A model generated the notes under the pieces. The model worked only from the letters and a program-made list of their open reading frames with translations, did not search any database and was not told where the DNA came from. Below are positions 27,433 to 35,912 of a DNA stretch of 64,000 nucleotides, in pieces (position 1 is the first letter of the stretch; each line of letters starts with the position of its first letter). The position numbers were made by a program, and so were the translations under genes. The DNA lies in assembly GCF_003260125.1 (NCBI RefSeq), contig NZ_QHKO01000002.1, positions 186,001-250,000 on the forward strand. Reading direction: 5' to 3'. Source of the stretch: Lujinxingia litoralis. Its GTDB lineage: Bacteria; Myxococcota_A; Bradymonadia; Bradymonadales; Bradymonadaceae.

Positions 27433-27461
27433 TATTTAGGGGCTTTTGCGTGGACCGTCAA
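27433..27461 (-). promoter_or_regulatory. Promoter of tRNA-Met
   Basis: On the minus strand TTGACG (27456-27461), a 17-base spacer and TAAATA (27433-27438) lie about 43 bases before the tRNA 5' end. Confidence 0.6.
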
Positions 27462-27523
27462 GGGGGTTTTTACACCTGGTATGCACTTTTTTGCTCAACC
27501 TGTAGAGAAATACCCCGAGGAAA

Positions 27524-27551
27524 TTGACAGGGGGGTCAACCCCGGTACAAC
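27524..27551 (+). promoter_or_regulatory. Possible promoter of the PBP gene
   Basis: TTGACA (27524-27529), a 16-base spacer and TACAAC (27546-27551), about 75 bases ahead of the ATG. Confidence 0.4.
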
Positions 27552-27626
27552 GGAAGTCCCCGTACGGGCACACAAAACACCACGTTTGCTACCTTCGTTC
27601 ACACTCACCACTTCCGGCGACGCTTT

Positions 27627-29045
27627 ATGAAAAAGCCAATCTCAGGACGAGATCGCGTCTGGACCACGATGGTCACCACCGCCGCGTTAACCTTTGGAGT
27701 CGTAGGAGCGACCGTCATGACCGCCGGGGCCAGCCCTCCGGTTCATGAGGTTGAGCGCGCCCAACAGGTTGCCGAACGAGCCGCGGCGGCCGACGGCGCC
27801 GTGCGCACGCTTCGGCTCAGCGCGGCCCGCGAAGAAGCGCAGGCCCAGGCGCGCCAGCGCGCCCAGCGACTGGTCAGCGCGGCGGCCGCCTTTGAACCGG
27901 TGGTCTTTCCCGCCCTCCCCACTGACTGGGCGGCGGCCGGCCTCGATATTTCCAAAGCTGAGGTCGTGGGCGATCGTCTGGTCCAGACGTTGCCCAGTGG
28001 CGCGCGCGTGTTGCTGACGATCGACCCGGAGCTGCAGTCCTATCTGGATCAGATGCTGCAGGCCAACCTGGTGCCTCATGGCGGCGTTGTCCTGCTGGAG
28101 CCGCAGACCGGGCGGGTGCTGGCGATGGCTGAGAACTCTCGGCGTGGCGAGCAATACGACAACTTCACCCGGCAGGCGCAGGCTCCTTCGGCGTCGGTCT
28201 TTAAGGTGGTGACGGCGGCGGCGCTAATGGAAGGCCACGACGTGAATCCGCATGAGGAAGTCTGCTATCACGGAGGAACTCGCGGGTTGTCCAAACGCAA
28301 CATTGAGGGCAGCCCGGCGCACGATAATCGCTGCAATGATCTGGAAGGCGCCCTGGCCTGGTCGATCAACTCCCTGATCGCCAAGCAGGCCTACACTAAC
28401 ATCTCGGCCGACTCCCTGGTGGAGTGGGCGGAGCGCTTTGGTTACAACCAGCCTATCCCCTTTGAGTTGCCGGTGCAGGTAAGTCGCGTGATGCGCGTCG
28501 AGGATCCCCACGAGCGGGCTCGGGCGGCGGCCGGCTTCTGGCACTCGCACTTAAGTCCGCTGCATGGCGCGATGATCGGCGCGGCGCTGGCCAACGATGG
28601 CGTGATGATGCGCCCCACCCTCATCGATCGTTACGAAGCGCCCGATGGCTCTACTCTCTATGAGTTTGAGCCTCGTGTGTTCCGCGAAGTCATGCGACCG
28701 GAAACCGCACGCAAACTTGGCGAAATGATGGTGACCACCGCCGAGCAGGGCACCGCGCGACGCTACTTCGGGCACAATCGCCTCTTTCCTCGTTCGGTCG
28801 AGGTTAGTGGCAAGACCGGCACCCTCTCTAACCAGGACCCCTTCCTGCGCTTTACCTGGTTTGTGGGCTTTGCGCGCCACAAAGAATGGAGCGATGATCG
28901 GGGTGTGGCCGTGGCCGGCCTGATGGCCAACGATCCGGCCTGGCATATGGTGGGACCTCAGGCCGCCAGCGAAGGCGTGCGCCGCTACTATCAACTCGAG
29001 CGCGAACGTCGTCGCGAGAGCGAACCCGTCGTCGCGTCACGCTAA
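27627..29045 (+). CDS. Penicillin-binding protein transpeptidase
   Basis: A 472-residue exported serine transpeptidase expected to cross-link peptidoglycan. An N-terminal signal/anchor helix (residues about 14-36) is followed by a short Ala/Arg/Gln-rich helical linker. The penicillin-binding domain then has all three motifs: SASVFK near residue 190 (nucleophile Ser in SxxK), SIN near 250 and KTGT near 396. It lacks a glycosyltransferase domain and the long dimerisation region of PBP2/PBP3, so it is a compact monofunctional PBP; a class D-like or regulatory PBP is possible. It ends in a terminator shared with the convergent ABC-F gene. Confidence 0.9.
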   Translation: MKKPISGRDRVWTTMVTTAALTFGVVGATVMTAGASPPVHEVERAQQVAERAAAADGAVRTLRLSAAREEAQAQARQRAQRLVSAAAAFEPVVFPALPTDWAAAGLDISKAEVVGDRLVQTLPSGARVLLTIDPELQSYLDQMLQANLVPHGGVVLLEPQTGRVLAMAENSRRGEQYDNFTRQAQAPSASVFKVVTAAALMEGHDVNPHEEVCYHGGTRGLSKRNIEGSPAHDNRCNDLEGALAWSINSLIAKQAYTNISADSLVEWAERFGYNQPIPFELPVQVSRVMRVEDPHERARAAAGFWHSHLSPLHGAMIGAALANDGVMMRPTLIDRYEAPDGSTLYEFEPRVFREVMRPETARKLGEMMVTTAEQGTARRYFGHNRLFPRSVEVSGKTGTLSNQDPFLRFTWFVGFARHKEWSDDRGVAVAGLMANDPAWHMVGPQAASEGVRRYYQLERERRRESEPVVASR

Positions 29046-29078
29046 GCCACACTGCATCAGCACGTGATTTAAAGGCAT

Positions 29079-29112
29079 GAAAAAGGCCGGCTCCGCAGAG
29101 CCGGCCTTTTTC
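29079..29112. terminator. Bidirectional intrinsic terminator
   Basis: Perfect 15-base arms (29079-29093 and 29098-29112), a 4-base loop and A/T runs on both flanks, between the PBP gene and the convergent ABC-F gene. Confidence 0.9.
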
Positions 29113-29157
29113 TATTCAAGAGCTCTACAGCCCTTCAAGTCTATCCGCACCGCCTGC

Positions 29158-31140
29158 TCAGGCCTCGCGCACCTGAGCTTCCTCCTCGGCGTAGCGTTCT
29201 TCGATGGCTTCAACCTGGGCACCCTGCTCCTCCCAGGCCATCAGAACCTCGGTAAGTTCATCTTCGAGCTGATGGAAGCGTTGATTGAGTTCGGCGACCT
29301 GGTCCCCCCCGTCGTAGGTTGCCGGGTCGGCCAGGCGAGCCTGCAGCTGACCATGCTCTTCTTCGAGGACTTCGATCTTCTCTTCGAGCTTTTTTAAAGT
29401 CGCGCGCAGGCTGCGGGTCTCTGCATCGCGTCGCTTTCGGATGGCTGCCAGGACACGGCGCTGATCGCGTTTCGACACGATCGGTTGCTCGGTCGAGGGC
29501 AACCCTGGCATCTCGGCGTCCACCTCCCCGGCTTCCTGAGCGAGTTCGCGCTCACGACGCCAGCGAAATTCTTCGTAACTGCCCGGATAGACCTTGAGTT
29601 GCCCGTCATCCACCAGCACGACTTTATTCACGACCTCGTTGAGGAAATAGCGGTCGTGCGAGATGACGCAGAAGGCCCCCTCAAAGCTGCGCAACGCGTG
29701 TTCGAGCACCTGTCGCGAGGAGATGTCCAGATGGTTGGTCGGCTCATCGAGCAGCAGCACGCCGGCCGGCTCCAGGAGCATCTTGGCCAGGGCCAGTCGG
29801 CCCTTTTCTCCACCGGAGAGCACGGAGATGGGTTTATGGACGTCATCACCACTGAAGAGGAACGCCCCCAGGATCGAGCGCACCCGAGTGACCGACTCCA
29901 TGGTCGCGCTGGCCTCCATTTCCTGAAGGACGGTGCGCTTCAGATCGAGCTGATCCACGGAGTGCTGGGCGAAGTAGCGAAGTTCGACTTTATGGCCCGG
30001 CACGACCTCACCTTCATCCGGGACCAGTCGACCGGCGAGCATCTTGAGCAGAGTGGTTTTACCGGCGCCGTTGGGACCGACCAGCGCGACGTGGTCCCCG
30101 CGCTCAAGCGCGAAATCCACCGCCTGATAAATGACGTTGTCGTCAAAGCGCTTGGAGACACCGCGAGCTTCCAGCGCAATCTTTCCAATGCGCGGCGGCG
30201 CCGGAAACTCAAAGCCAATTGAGCTCTGATAGTCTGGTGGCACCTGGATGCGCTCGATCTTCTCCAGCTGTTTAACTCGGCTCTGCACCTGCCGGGCTTT
30301 GGAGGCCTTGTAGCGGAAGCGTTCGATGAAGTCTTCGATATGAGCGATCTGGCGGGCCTGTTCGGCCGCCTGAGCCACCAGGCGCTCGCGGCGCTCGCGA
30401 CGCTCGCGCAGGTAGTAGTCGTAATTCCCGGCGTAGAGGTGCACCTGACCGGCGTGCAACTCAGCGATGGTGTCGACCAGGCGGTTGAGGAAGAAACGAT
30501 CGTGGCTGATCACAACGATCGTGCCCTCGTACGCGCTCAAAAACTTCTCGAGCCACTCGATGCTCTCCAGATCCAGGTGGTTGGTCGGCTCATCGAGCAG
30601 GAGCACTTCCGGGCGAAAGAGAAGCAGACGCGAGAGCAACGCGCGCATCTGCCAGCCCCCGGAGAAGGTCTGAATGGGAGCGTCCATCTCATCGTTGCTA
30701 AAGCCCATTCCGGAGGCAATCTCGCGGGCGCGACTGCGAAACTCGTAGCCGCCGTGGAGTCGAAAGCGCTCCTGGAGGTCGGCGTAGGCCGCGCTGGCCT
30801 GCTCGGAAGATTCGCCGGCAGCCAGGGCGGCTTCGGCACGTTCCAGCTCGGCTTCCATCTCCAGGAGGTCGCGGCGCCCGCCGAGCACCAGGTCGATGAC
30901 ACTGCCCTGCTCTTCGACGGCGAGTTCCTGAGGCAGATAGCCTACACGAACACCGCGAGGCTGAATGACCTGGCCGCGGTCGGTTTCTTCCTGCCCGACG
31001 ATGACCCGGAAGAGTGTGGTCTTGCCGGCGCCGTTGGGCCCAACCAGGCCAATCTTCTGTCCTGGCGAGAACTGCCAGTCGAGGTTTTTGAAGAGCTCGT
31101 CGCTCCCATACGATTTACTGATGTTATCGAGACGAATCAT
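29158..31140 (-). CDS. ABC-F family ATPase (YheS/Uup-like)
   Basis: A 660-residue soluble protein with two ABC ATPase domains and no membrane segments, as in ribosome-associated ABC-F factors. The first domain (about 1-240) has GPNGAGKTT and signature FSGGWQMR with LLLDEPTNHLD. The second (about 320-540) repeats these with GPNGAGKTT, LSGGEKGRL and LLLDEPTNHLD. Between them lies the P-site-tRNA-interaction linker, and the last 100 residues form an anti-parallel coiled coil. The start at 31140 (MIRLDNISKSYG) has GAGG upstream and matches the family; an ATG at 31242 is far from any ribosome site. It likely acts on translating ribosomes; antibiotic resistance cannot be inferred. Confidence 0.93.
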   Translation of the reverse strand: MIRLDNISKSYGSDELFKNLDWQFSPGQKIGLVGPNGAGKTTLFRVIVGQEETDRGQVIQPRGVRVGYLPQELAVEEQGSVIDLVLGGRRDLLEMEAELERAEAALAAGESSEQASAAYADLQERFRLHGGYEFRSRAREIASGMGFSNDEMDAPIQTFSGGWQMRALLSRLLLFRPEVLLLDEPTNHLDLESIEWLEKFLSAYEGTIVVISHDRFFLNRLVDTIAELHAGQVHLYAGNYDYYLRERRERRERLVAQAAEQARQIAHIEDFIERFRYKASKARQVQSRVKQLEKIERIQVPPDYQSSIGFEFPAPPRIGKIALEARGVSKRFDDNVIYQAVDFALERGDHVALVGPNGAGKTTLLKMLAGRLVPDEGEVVPGHKVELRYFAQHSVDQLDLKRTVLQEMEASATMESVTRVRSILGAFLFSGDDVHKPISVLSGGEKGRLALAKMLLEPAGVLLLDEPTNHLDISSRQVLEHALRSFEGAFCVISHDRYFLNEVVNKVVLVDDGQLKVYPGSYEEFRWRRERELAQEAGEVDAEMPGLPSTEQPIVSKRDQRRVLAAIRKRRDAETRSLRATLKKLEEKIEVLEEEHGQLQARLADPATYDGGDQVAELNQRFHQLEDELTEVLMAWEEQGAQVEAIEERYAEEEAQVREA

Positions 31141-31170
31141 AGGCTCCTCGTGGCCGTCGCGGATGCGGGA

Positions 31171-31199
31171 GGTATACCCACAGCCCTCGCGATGAGCAA
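31171..31199 (-). promoter_or_regulatory. Predicted promoter of the ABC-F gene
   Basis: On the minus strand TTGCTC (31194-31199), a 17-base spacer and TATACC (31171-31176), about 30 bases from the ATG. Confidence 0.5.
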
Positions 31200-31243
31200 C
31201 GCCCCAGATATGCAGACTTGCCCGGGGGGGAGCGTCGGCCAAA

Positions 31244-31273
31244 TTGACACCAATTTCGGCGCGCTGCTATCGT
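31244..31273 (+). promoter_or_regulatory. Predicted promoter of the PEGA-like protein gene
   Basis: TTGACA (31244-31249), an 18-base spacer and TATCGT (31268-31273), about 75 bases before the ATG at 31349; it is divergent from the ABC-F promoter. Confidence 0.55.
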
Positions 31274-31348
31274 GTGAGGCGCTCTCTTCTGAAGGTTCGC
31301 CCGTCTGTCGGGCGCCCCGGAACTACCTTTTGTCTGATCAGGAATACC

Positions 31349-32413
31349 ATGAAGCGATGGTTGCTCGGCCTTATTGCGGCGCTGACGCCGGTCTCATTTG
31401 CTCACGCCACAGAGCCTCCCGCCGAAGTCGTGGTGCTACGCTTCGCTGAGCGCGACGTCGACCAGGCAGTGATGGACCAGTTTTACACGGAACTTCAGAC
31501 TCAGCTGGAGGACACCGGGGAGATGACGCTGGCTCCCGGTGGCGAGGTCACCATTGATGATCTCATCATGATGGGAGGGTGTTCCGCCCCGGATGAAGCC
31601 TGCCTGAGCGGCATGCAGGATTTCGTTGCCGGGCAACGCCTTGTGTACGGCTCGGTTCAGCGGGCTGAGGACGTGCACATGTTCTCGCTCTACCTTTTTG
31701 ATTTTGAAACAGGCACCTTTTTGCACCGGGTTGAAGAGCAGACGTTAAAAGGGGATGACGCCTGGATTCAGGCTGGTATTCCGGCGGTGATTGAGCATCT
31801 GCTCTACGGGCGTTCGGCTCAGGTTGAGGTGCAGGTGGAAGGCTCCGCCACGGCAGCTCTTTCAATCAACGGGCGGCCGGCCGGTCAGGGCTCGACGACG
31901 CTTCGGGAGTTACCTCCTGGCGAGGCGGTGATTGTGGCTAGCCTCGCTGGCGGAGAAGAGTTCAGCGAACGCGTGATCTTGCGACGTGGCGAGAACCCGG
32001 CGTTGCGCTTTGTGTTTGCGCCGGCCTTGGGCAGTGATGCGGAGCCTGTGGCTTCCCGGGGATCGTTGCTTCCGGGAGTCGGCGTTGCTGCGCTGGGAGT
32101 CGCTGGTCTGGTAGTGGGCGTGCTGGGGCAGACGCAACTTTCGGCGCTGGAGTCCGATGCCGAGCAATTGGTCAACGGGCGTAACGCGCTGGCCGCCGAG
32201 GAGGTGAGCCGCGCTTCGGAGCTGCAGGCGCAGATGGATCGCGCTCATACGCTGCGGGTGGTGGGATTCTCTGCGGGCGGCGTCGCCCTGGCCGCGGGAG
32301 GTTTTCTGATTGTGCGTACGCTGGGTGGAGACACGAACGAGTCCCAGGGGATGAGCTGGGATGTCGACATCCGCAAAGACCGGGTCGGAGCGAGCCTGCG
32401 TCTGGACTTTTAA
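31349..32413 (+). CDS. Exported protein with PEGA-like domain
   Basis: A 354-residue exported protein of unknown function. A signal peptide (MKRWLLGLIAALTPVSFAHA) is cleaved near residue 20. Residues about 25-160 look like an alpha/beta domain that begins VVVLRFAERDVDQAVMDQFY and contains two cysteines (MGGCSAPDEACLSGM). Residues about 165-225 have a PEGA-like beta pattern (ALSINGRPAGQGSTTLRELPPGEAVIVAS). A hydrophobic stretch near 240-260 (GVGVAALGVAGLVVGVLG) and another near 308-330 suggest two C-terminal membrane helices. The ATG at 31349 has CAGGA a few bases upstream; longer frames from 31244 overlap the promoter. Such layouts are common in Myxococcota-like envelopes, without assigned roles. 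Confidence 0.75.
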   Translation: MKRWLLGLIAALTPVSFAHATEPPAEVVVLRFAERDVDQAVMDQFYTELQTQLEDTGEMTLAPGGEVTIDDLIMMGGCSAPDEACLSGMQDFVAGQRLVYGSVQRAEDVHMFSLYLFDFETGTFLHRVEEQTLKGDDAWIQAGIPAVIEHLLYGRSAQVEVQVEGSATAALSINGRPAGQGSTTLRELPPGEAVIVASLAGGEEFSERVILRRGENPALRFVFAPALGSDAEPVASRGSLLPGVGVAALGVAGLVVGVLGQTQLSALESDAEQLVNGRNALAAEEVSRASELQAQMDRAHTLRVVGFSAGGVALAAGGFLIVRTLGGDTNESQGMSWDVDIRKDRVGASLRLDF

Positions 32414-32441
32414 AGACGCAGGAAAGAACTCCCGCAGAACA

Positions 32442-32480
32442 CAGAAGGCCCGCGCTGCATGTTGCAGCGCGGGCCTTCTG
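32442..32480. terminator. Strong hairpin between convergent genes
   Basis: Perfect 18-base arms (32442-32459 and 32463-32480) around a 3-base loop. There is no long T run, so it may act as an RNA-stabilising hairpin as well as a terminator. Confidence 0.65.
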
Positions 32481-32593
32481 CGTGTTGAGCACTTCCCTTT
32501 ACGCCCCATCGTCGAACCAGGACGAGCAAGGACGAATAGCTCGGGAGAGCCCCGCACGGCATGTCCGTGACGAGCCCCTCCGAAGGAACAAAC

Positions 32594-34459
32594 TTAATCG
32601 ATCCGCGCGAGCCCGTAGCTGGCAATCGCCCGCATCAAGGGGTTATCTCGGGTGAGATAACCGCGGAACGACGCTTCCAGCTCGGCATCCCCCCGACGCG
32701 CCAGCGCCCAGGCCGCCAGAATGGCCGCCGGCTCATCGGGACGCAGGCGCACCACGCTCTCCAACGTGGCGGTCATCTTCGGGTCGTTGGAGGCCGCCAG
32801 CTGGTAGATCAGCTCCGAGCGTACATCGGGCTGAATGTCGTCGGCGGTGGCCAGCTCCCGGGCCAGGGGGAGCAGCGTCTCGCGGTAGCGCTCCAGCTGG
32901 GCCATGGCGGCCTCGCGCACACGGGAGGCGTTATGGCGAAAGAGATGCGTGTAGATGAACTCCCGGGCGGCCGAGCTCAATTGCTGCGGGTTCAGCGCAT
33001 CGGCGAACTGAGGCGGCGGATTGCGAAGCGCGGTGCGCACATGGCGTTCGGCCGCCTGAGGGTCGAGCTTCAACAGCCCCACAAACGCCTGCCACTGCAC
33101 CGAAAGATCGCGGTCACGGAGAAGTATCTCCAGTGTTTGCGCGGCCTCCGGCACGCCGGTGTTGATCAGCGAGTCCACCAGCTGAAGTTTAATCTCGGGG
33201 TCCTGATCGGTGGTCAAAAAGCGCATCACCTGAACCGCACGGGCTTCGCGAATTTGCCCCAGAGCTTCGACCGCAGCCAGGCGCACCTCTTTGTCCCGTT
33301 CGTTGGTCACGGCACGACGCAGCGGCGTGAGCGCCCCGGCATTGGCGATCTGCCCCAGCCCGCGGGCGCTGTGCAGGCGAATCTCTCGGCTCCCTTCAAA
33401 GAGGCCCCGATTGAGGAGTTCCATGGCCTCGGCGCGACGCGTCAACCCCAGAGCCTTTGCGCCCACCAGGCGACGCTCAAACACATCGCTGCGGAACATC
33501 TCCACAAGCTCCTGATAGACCGCATCGTCGCCGGTGAGGGCGGCGAGTTGGTAGAGGAGTTCGCGGTCACTCTGATCTTCTGTGGCCGCAATGAGCGGGC
33601 GAAGTTCGTCGAGGCGCACGCGCGCTCGTTCTTCTACCAGGAAGCTCAAAATCTCGGCGCGTTCTGAAGGCTCCTGACCGGCCGCCTTCTTGAAGAGCGG
33701 CGCGGCTCCCCTGGCTTCGCCCAGGCGCACCAGCTGACGGGCGGCTTTGAGCGAGACCGCTTCGTCGCGGTTTCCAAGCGCGCCCTCTAGAAACGTTACG
33801 AGTTCGGGACGCAGGTCGTTCTTCGCAAGGAAGGCCTCCGAGATCGCCATCGCATCGGCGCGCACCCCGGCATCACGGCTACGAAGCATCGTCTGAGCAA
33901 ACTCCAGCGCCTGCGGCCTGGCGGTGTACACCGTGGCGACCCGGGCATCCTGACGAAGCTCCCCGTCGGTGCTGGTCAGCGGAGATTCAAGAAGGTTGTA
34001 GATCGCCCCACTCTGCTGAGCCAGGTAGCGAAAGACGTCGCGACGCGTGGCGGCGTCAGCTCCCTTGAGGGCGGCTTCCAGGAGCTTGGTCTGGGTGGCC
34101 TCGGGCAGCCCGTAGACCATCTCGCGAACCAGCGCGTAGGTCGTCGCACTCTCTTTAAGGATGTCGGCACTGTACGACGTAGCGCTGCGCTCGTTGGCCA
34201 GCATCAGCGCCAGCCCCACCGCCAGCTTCTCGCGTTCGGCCTCGGCTGCTTTTTTGGCCTCAAGCTCCCGACGCCCTGCCCGGTCTGCGGTCTCTCCCAG
34301 CGTGAGAATCGCGGCGATACGCACCTTCGGGTCCGCGTGCTCCTGGAGTTCCTGGGCGATCTCGCGCGCTTCATCCTGCCGTTCGGCGGCAAATGCTGCC
34401 GGTGCCGGCGCTACAATGGCCACGACGGCGGCTCCGGTTAGAGCGTCTCTCCACTTCAT
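32594..34459 (-). CDS. Exported HEAT-repeat protein
   Basis: A 621-residue protein with a signal peptide (MKWRDALTGAAVVAIVAPAPAAFAA) followed entirely by HEAT repeats. Examples of repeat signatures are DPKVRIAAILTLGE near residue 45, SREIRLHSARGLGQIAN and DKEVRLAAVEALGQI in the second half, and DPEIKLQLVDSLINTG. There are no catalytic motifs. It probably acts as a periplasmic scaffold. It follows the polyhydroxyalkanoate-system gene on the same strand, with a terminator between them. The strand opposite is open over 368 codons, but that frame lacks family features and is regarded as spurious. Confidence 0.85.
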   Translation of the reverse strand: MKWRDALTGAAVVAIVAPAPAAFAAERQDEAREIAQELQEHADPKVRIAAILTLGETADRAGRRELEAKKAAEAEREKLAVGLALMLANERSATSYSADILKESATTYALVREMVYGLPEATQTKLLEAALKGADAATRRDVFRYLAQQSGAIYNLLESPLTSTDGELRQDARVATVYTARPQALEFAQTMLRSRDAGVRADAMAISEAFLAKNDLRPELVTFLEGALGNRDEAVSLKAARQLVRLGEARGAAPLFKKAAGQEPSERAEILSFLVEERARVRLDELRPLIAATEDQSDRELLYQLAALTGDDAVYQELVEMFRSDVFERRLVGAKALGLTRRAEAMELLNRGLFEGSREIRLHSARGLGQIANAGALTPLRRAVTNERDKEVRLAAVEALGQIREARAVQVMRFLTTDQDPEIKLQLVDSLINTGVPEAAQTLEILLRDRDLSVQWQAFVGLLKLDPQAAERHVRTALRNPPPQFADALNPQQLSSAAREFIYTHLFRHNASRVREAAMAQLERYRETLLPLARELATADDIQPDVRSELIYQLAASNDPKMTATLESVVRLRPDEPAAILAAWALARRGDAELEASFRGYLTRDNPLMRAIASYGLARID

Positions 34460-34498
34460 CGCTACATCCTTTGTGCAGTTGTGCGCCCAGACAAAAGC

Positions 34499-34520
34499 GC
34501 CGACCCGCAGGCGGGTCGGC
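34499..34520 (-). terminator. Terminator of the PHA-system gene
   Basis: GCCGACCCGC (34499-34508) and its complement (34511-34520) form a GC-rich hairpin followed by TTTT on the minus strand. Confidence 0.6.
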
Positions 34521-34544
34521 GAGGTCCTCCACGCGGTGTTTGCC

Positions 34545-34835
34545 TTACCCGAAGTACTCGCTCATGCGCGAGACGATGCGCTCTTCGACCTTGCCCTTAA
34601 AGGGGCGGGCAAAGAGGCTTAAGTCGATGTCGATCATCACATCGGAGTCCGTCACCTGAAACTGACCGGTGAAGCCCTTGCCCTTTACCTTGGCATGAGA
34701 CTTATCGTCGTTCCAGCTGATGTTATTGACCAGCGAGGGGAACTCACCCTCAATATCGGCGACGATGCCATGCACCTTGGCCTTGGCTTCTTCCGTGTTC
34801 ATACCGTGGGGACGTTTGATGGAGATATCCGACAT
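34545..34835 (-). CDS. Polyhydroxyalkanoic acid system family protein
   Basis: A 96-residue protein matching the small polyhydroxyalkanoic-acid-system family. The pattern is SDISIKRPHGMNTEEAKAKV at the start, SWNDDKSHAKVKGKGFTGQF in the middle and DLSLFARPFKGKVEERI at the end. Despite the family name, many members occur outside PHA loci and have a START/SRPBCC-like small fold; the role here is unknown. No PHA synthase or phasin gene is in the window. A promoter-like TTGACA lies upstream on the minus strand (34958-34963). Confidence 0.85.
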   Translation of the reverse strand: MSDISIKRPHGMNTEEAKAKVHGIVADIEGEFPSLVNNISWNDDKSHAKVKGKGFTGQFQVTDSDVMIDIDLSLFARPFKGKVEERIVSRMSEYFG

Positions 34836-35148
34836 AATGGTGCTCCTTGGAGGGGGCGTCGCCCGTGGTCTGGGGCGTCGTCACAAGTTGGAGGGTCGAG
34901 GCGACCGGAAAATTCACACAAAAAGACGGGCAGACGGTAGCAATCGGCCATTTCTGTTGTCAATCCGGCCGCTCGGCAGCTCGCGTCGCTGCGCGAAGAT
35001 AGTGCATATCCCCTGCAGGACAAGCCGTACCGCGAGCCCGCTGCGGCGATCTGATAACTTGCCCGCGCACTCCTGGCGGTGATAGCGTGGACGCGGAATC
35101 CAGTCCATGAAGTCAAGCCGCTTGTGACGTTTTAGGCCCGAGGTCCCC
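34836..35148. other. Divergent promoter region without genes
   Basis: This 313-base gap separates the PHA-system gene from the AMIN-like gene. It holds a minus-strand TTGACA (34958-34963) with TACCGT 18 bases on (34934-34939), and a plus-strand TTGCCC (35059-35064) with TAGCGT after 18 bases (35083-35088). No coding frame is convincing. Confidence 0.45.
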
Positions 35149-35892
35149 ATGAGAGCTCCCAGGACATTGATGCTCGTCGCGCTTGTCGCGATGGTCGGTG
35201 TTTCAATTGACGCCGAAGCCCAGACGGTTCGTCGCTTTGATGATGCTGGCGACGGCAGTCAGTCGCAGATTTACATCCCGGGGATGCCCGTACCTCAGCC
35301 AGCCGCGGCGCCGGCGGCAGGCGACGCGGCCAGTTCTCAGCCTGGTGGCGATGCCGAAGCCTCAGATGAGGGCTCCTATCAGATTTCGCTCTACGGCACG
35401 CGGGGCCGACGCGCCCGGGCCTCGGAGCTCGCCGCTCGGCCCGCCGACGAACTCTACCGCGGTGTCATTCCGGGGACTCGTGATGAGATGGCTCACCTGG
35501 CCGACGCCCGTCGGGCCGGCGCCCAGACGGGAAGCCCGAATCAGCTGACCTGGATTGGCTTTTTGCCCGAAGCATCGCGTACGCGGGTCTTCTTTCAGAG
35601 CCCGCGACCGATGCGCTATCAGGTTCAACGCGGGGCTGGCGAGCAACCGCAGGTGGTGCTCACCTTTGAAAACGCCGAGATCCCCACGCGTAACTTCAGC
35701 CGCTTTATCGACGCGAGCTTCTTTAAGCGTGCGGTGACCCGCATCGACGCCCGGGAACTCAGCGGTGGCGGGGTTGAGGTCACCATCGACCTGCGCGAAG
35801 AGGTGAACCCGCAGGTCAGCACCGATGGGGAGTACCTCTACCTGGACTTCCCGCACCAGACTTCCCGAAGCACTCAGGCCCGCGCCAACTGA
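35149..35892 (+). CDS. Exported AMIN-like domain protein
   Basis: A 247-residue exported protein. The signal peptide (MRAPRTLMLVALVAMVGVSIDAEAQ) is cleaved near residue 25. A Pro/Ala-rich linker follows. Residues about 125-240 have the AMIN-like beta pattern: LTWIGFLPEASRTRVFFQS, a hydrophobic VVLTFENAEIP strand, FKRAVTRIDARE and VEVTIDLREEVNPQV. AMIN domains localise amidases and PilQ secretins to peptidoglycan or septa; here no catalytic domain follows. It stands 20 bases ahead of a large beta-barrel-like protein gene, so they are co-transcribed and may form one outer-membrane system. Confidence 0.72.
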   Translation: MRAPRTLMLVALVAMVGVSIDAEAQTVRRFDDAGDGSQSQIYIPGMPVPQPAAAPAAGDAASSQPGGDAEASDEGSYQISLYGTRGRRARASELAARPADELYRGVIPGTRDEMAHLADARRAGAQTGSPNQLTWIGFLPEASRTRVFFQSPRPMRYQVQRGAGEQPQVVLTFENAEIPTRNFSRFIDASFFKRAVTRIDARELSGGGVEVTIDLREEVNPQVSTDGEYLYLDFPHQTSRSTQARAN

Positions 35893-35912
35893 GCTTGAGC
35901 TGACGGTGGATC

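Noticed and set aside
32561..33667. A 368-codon plus-strand open frame opposite the exported HEAT protein
   Set aside because: The minus-strand protein has a signal peptide and regular HEAT repeats; the plus frame has neither domain nor ribosome site.
34545..34835. Evidence for a polyhydroxyalkanoate granule locus
   Set aside because: Only the small family protein is present; no synthase, depolymerase or phasin is nearby.
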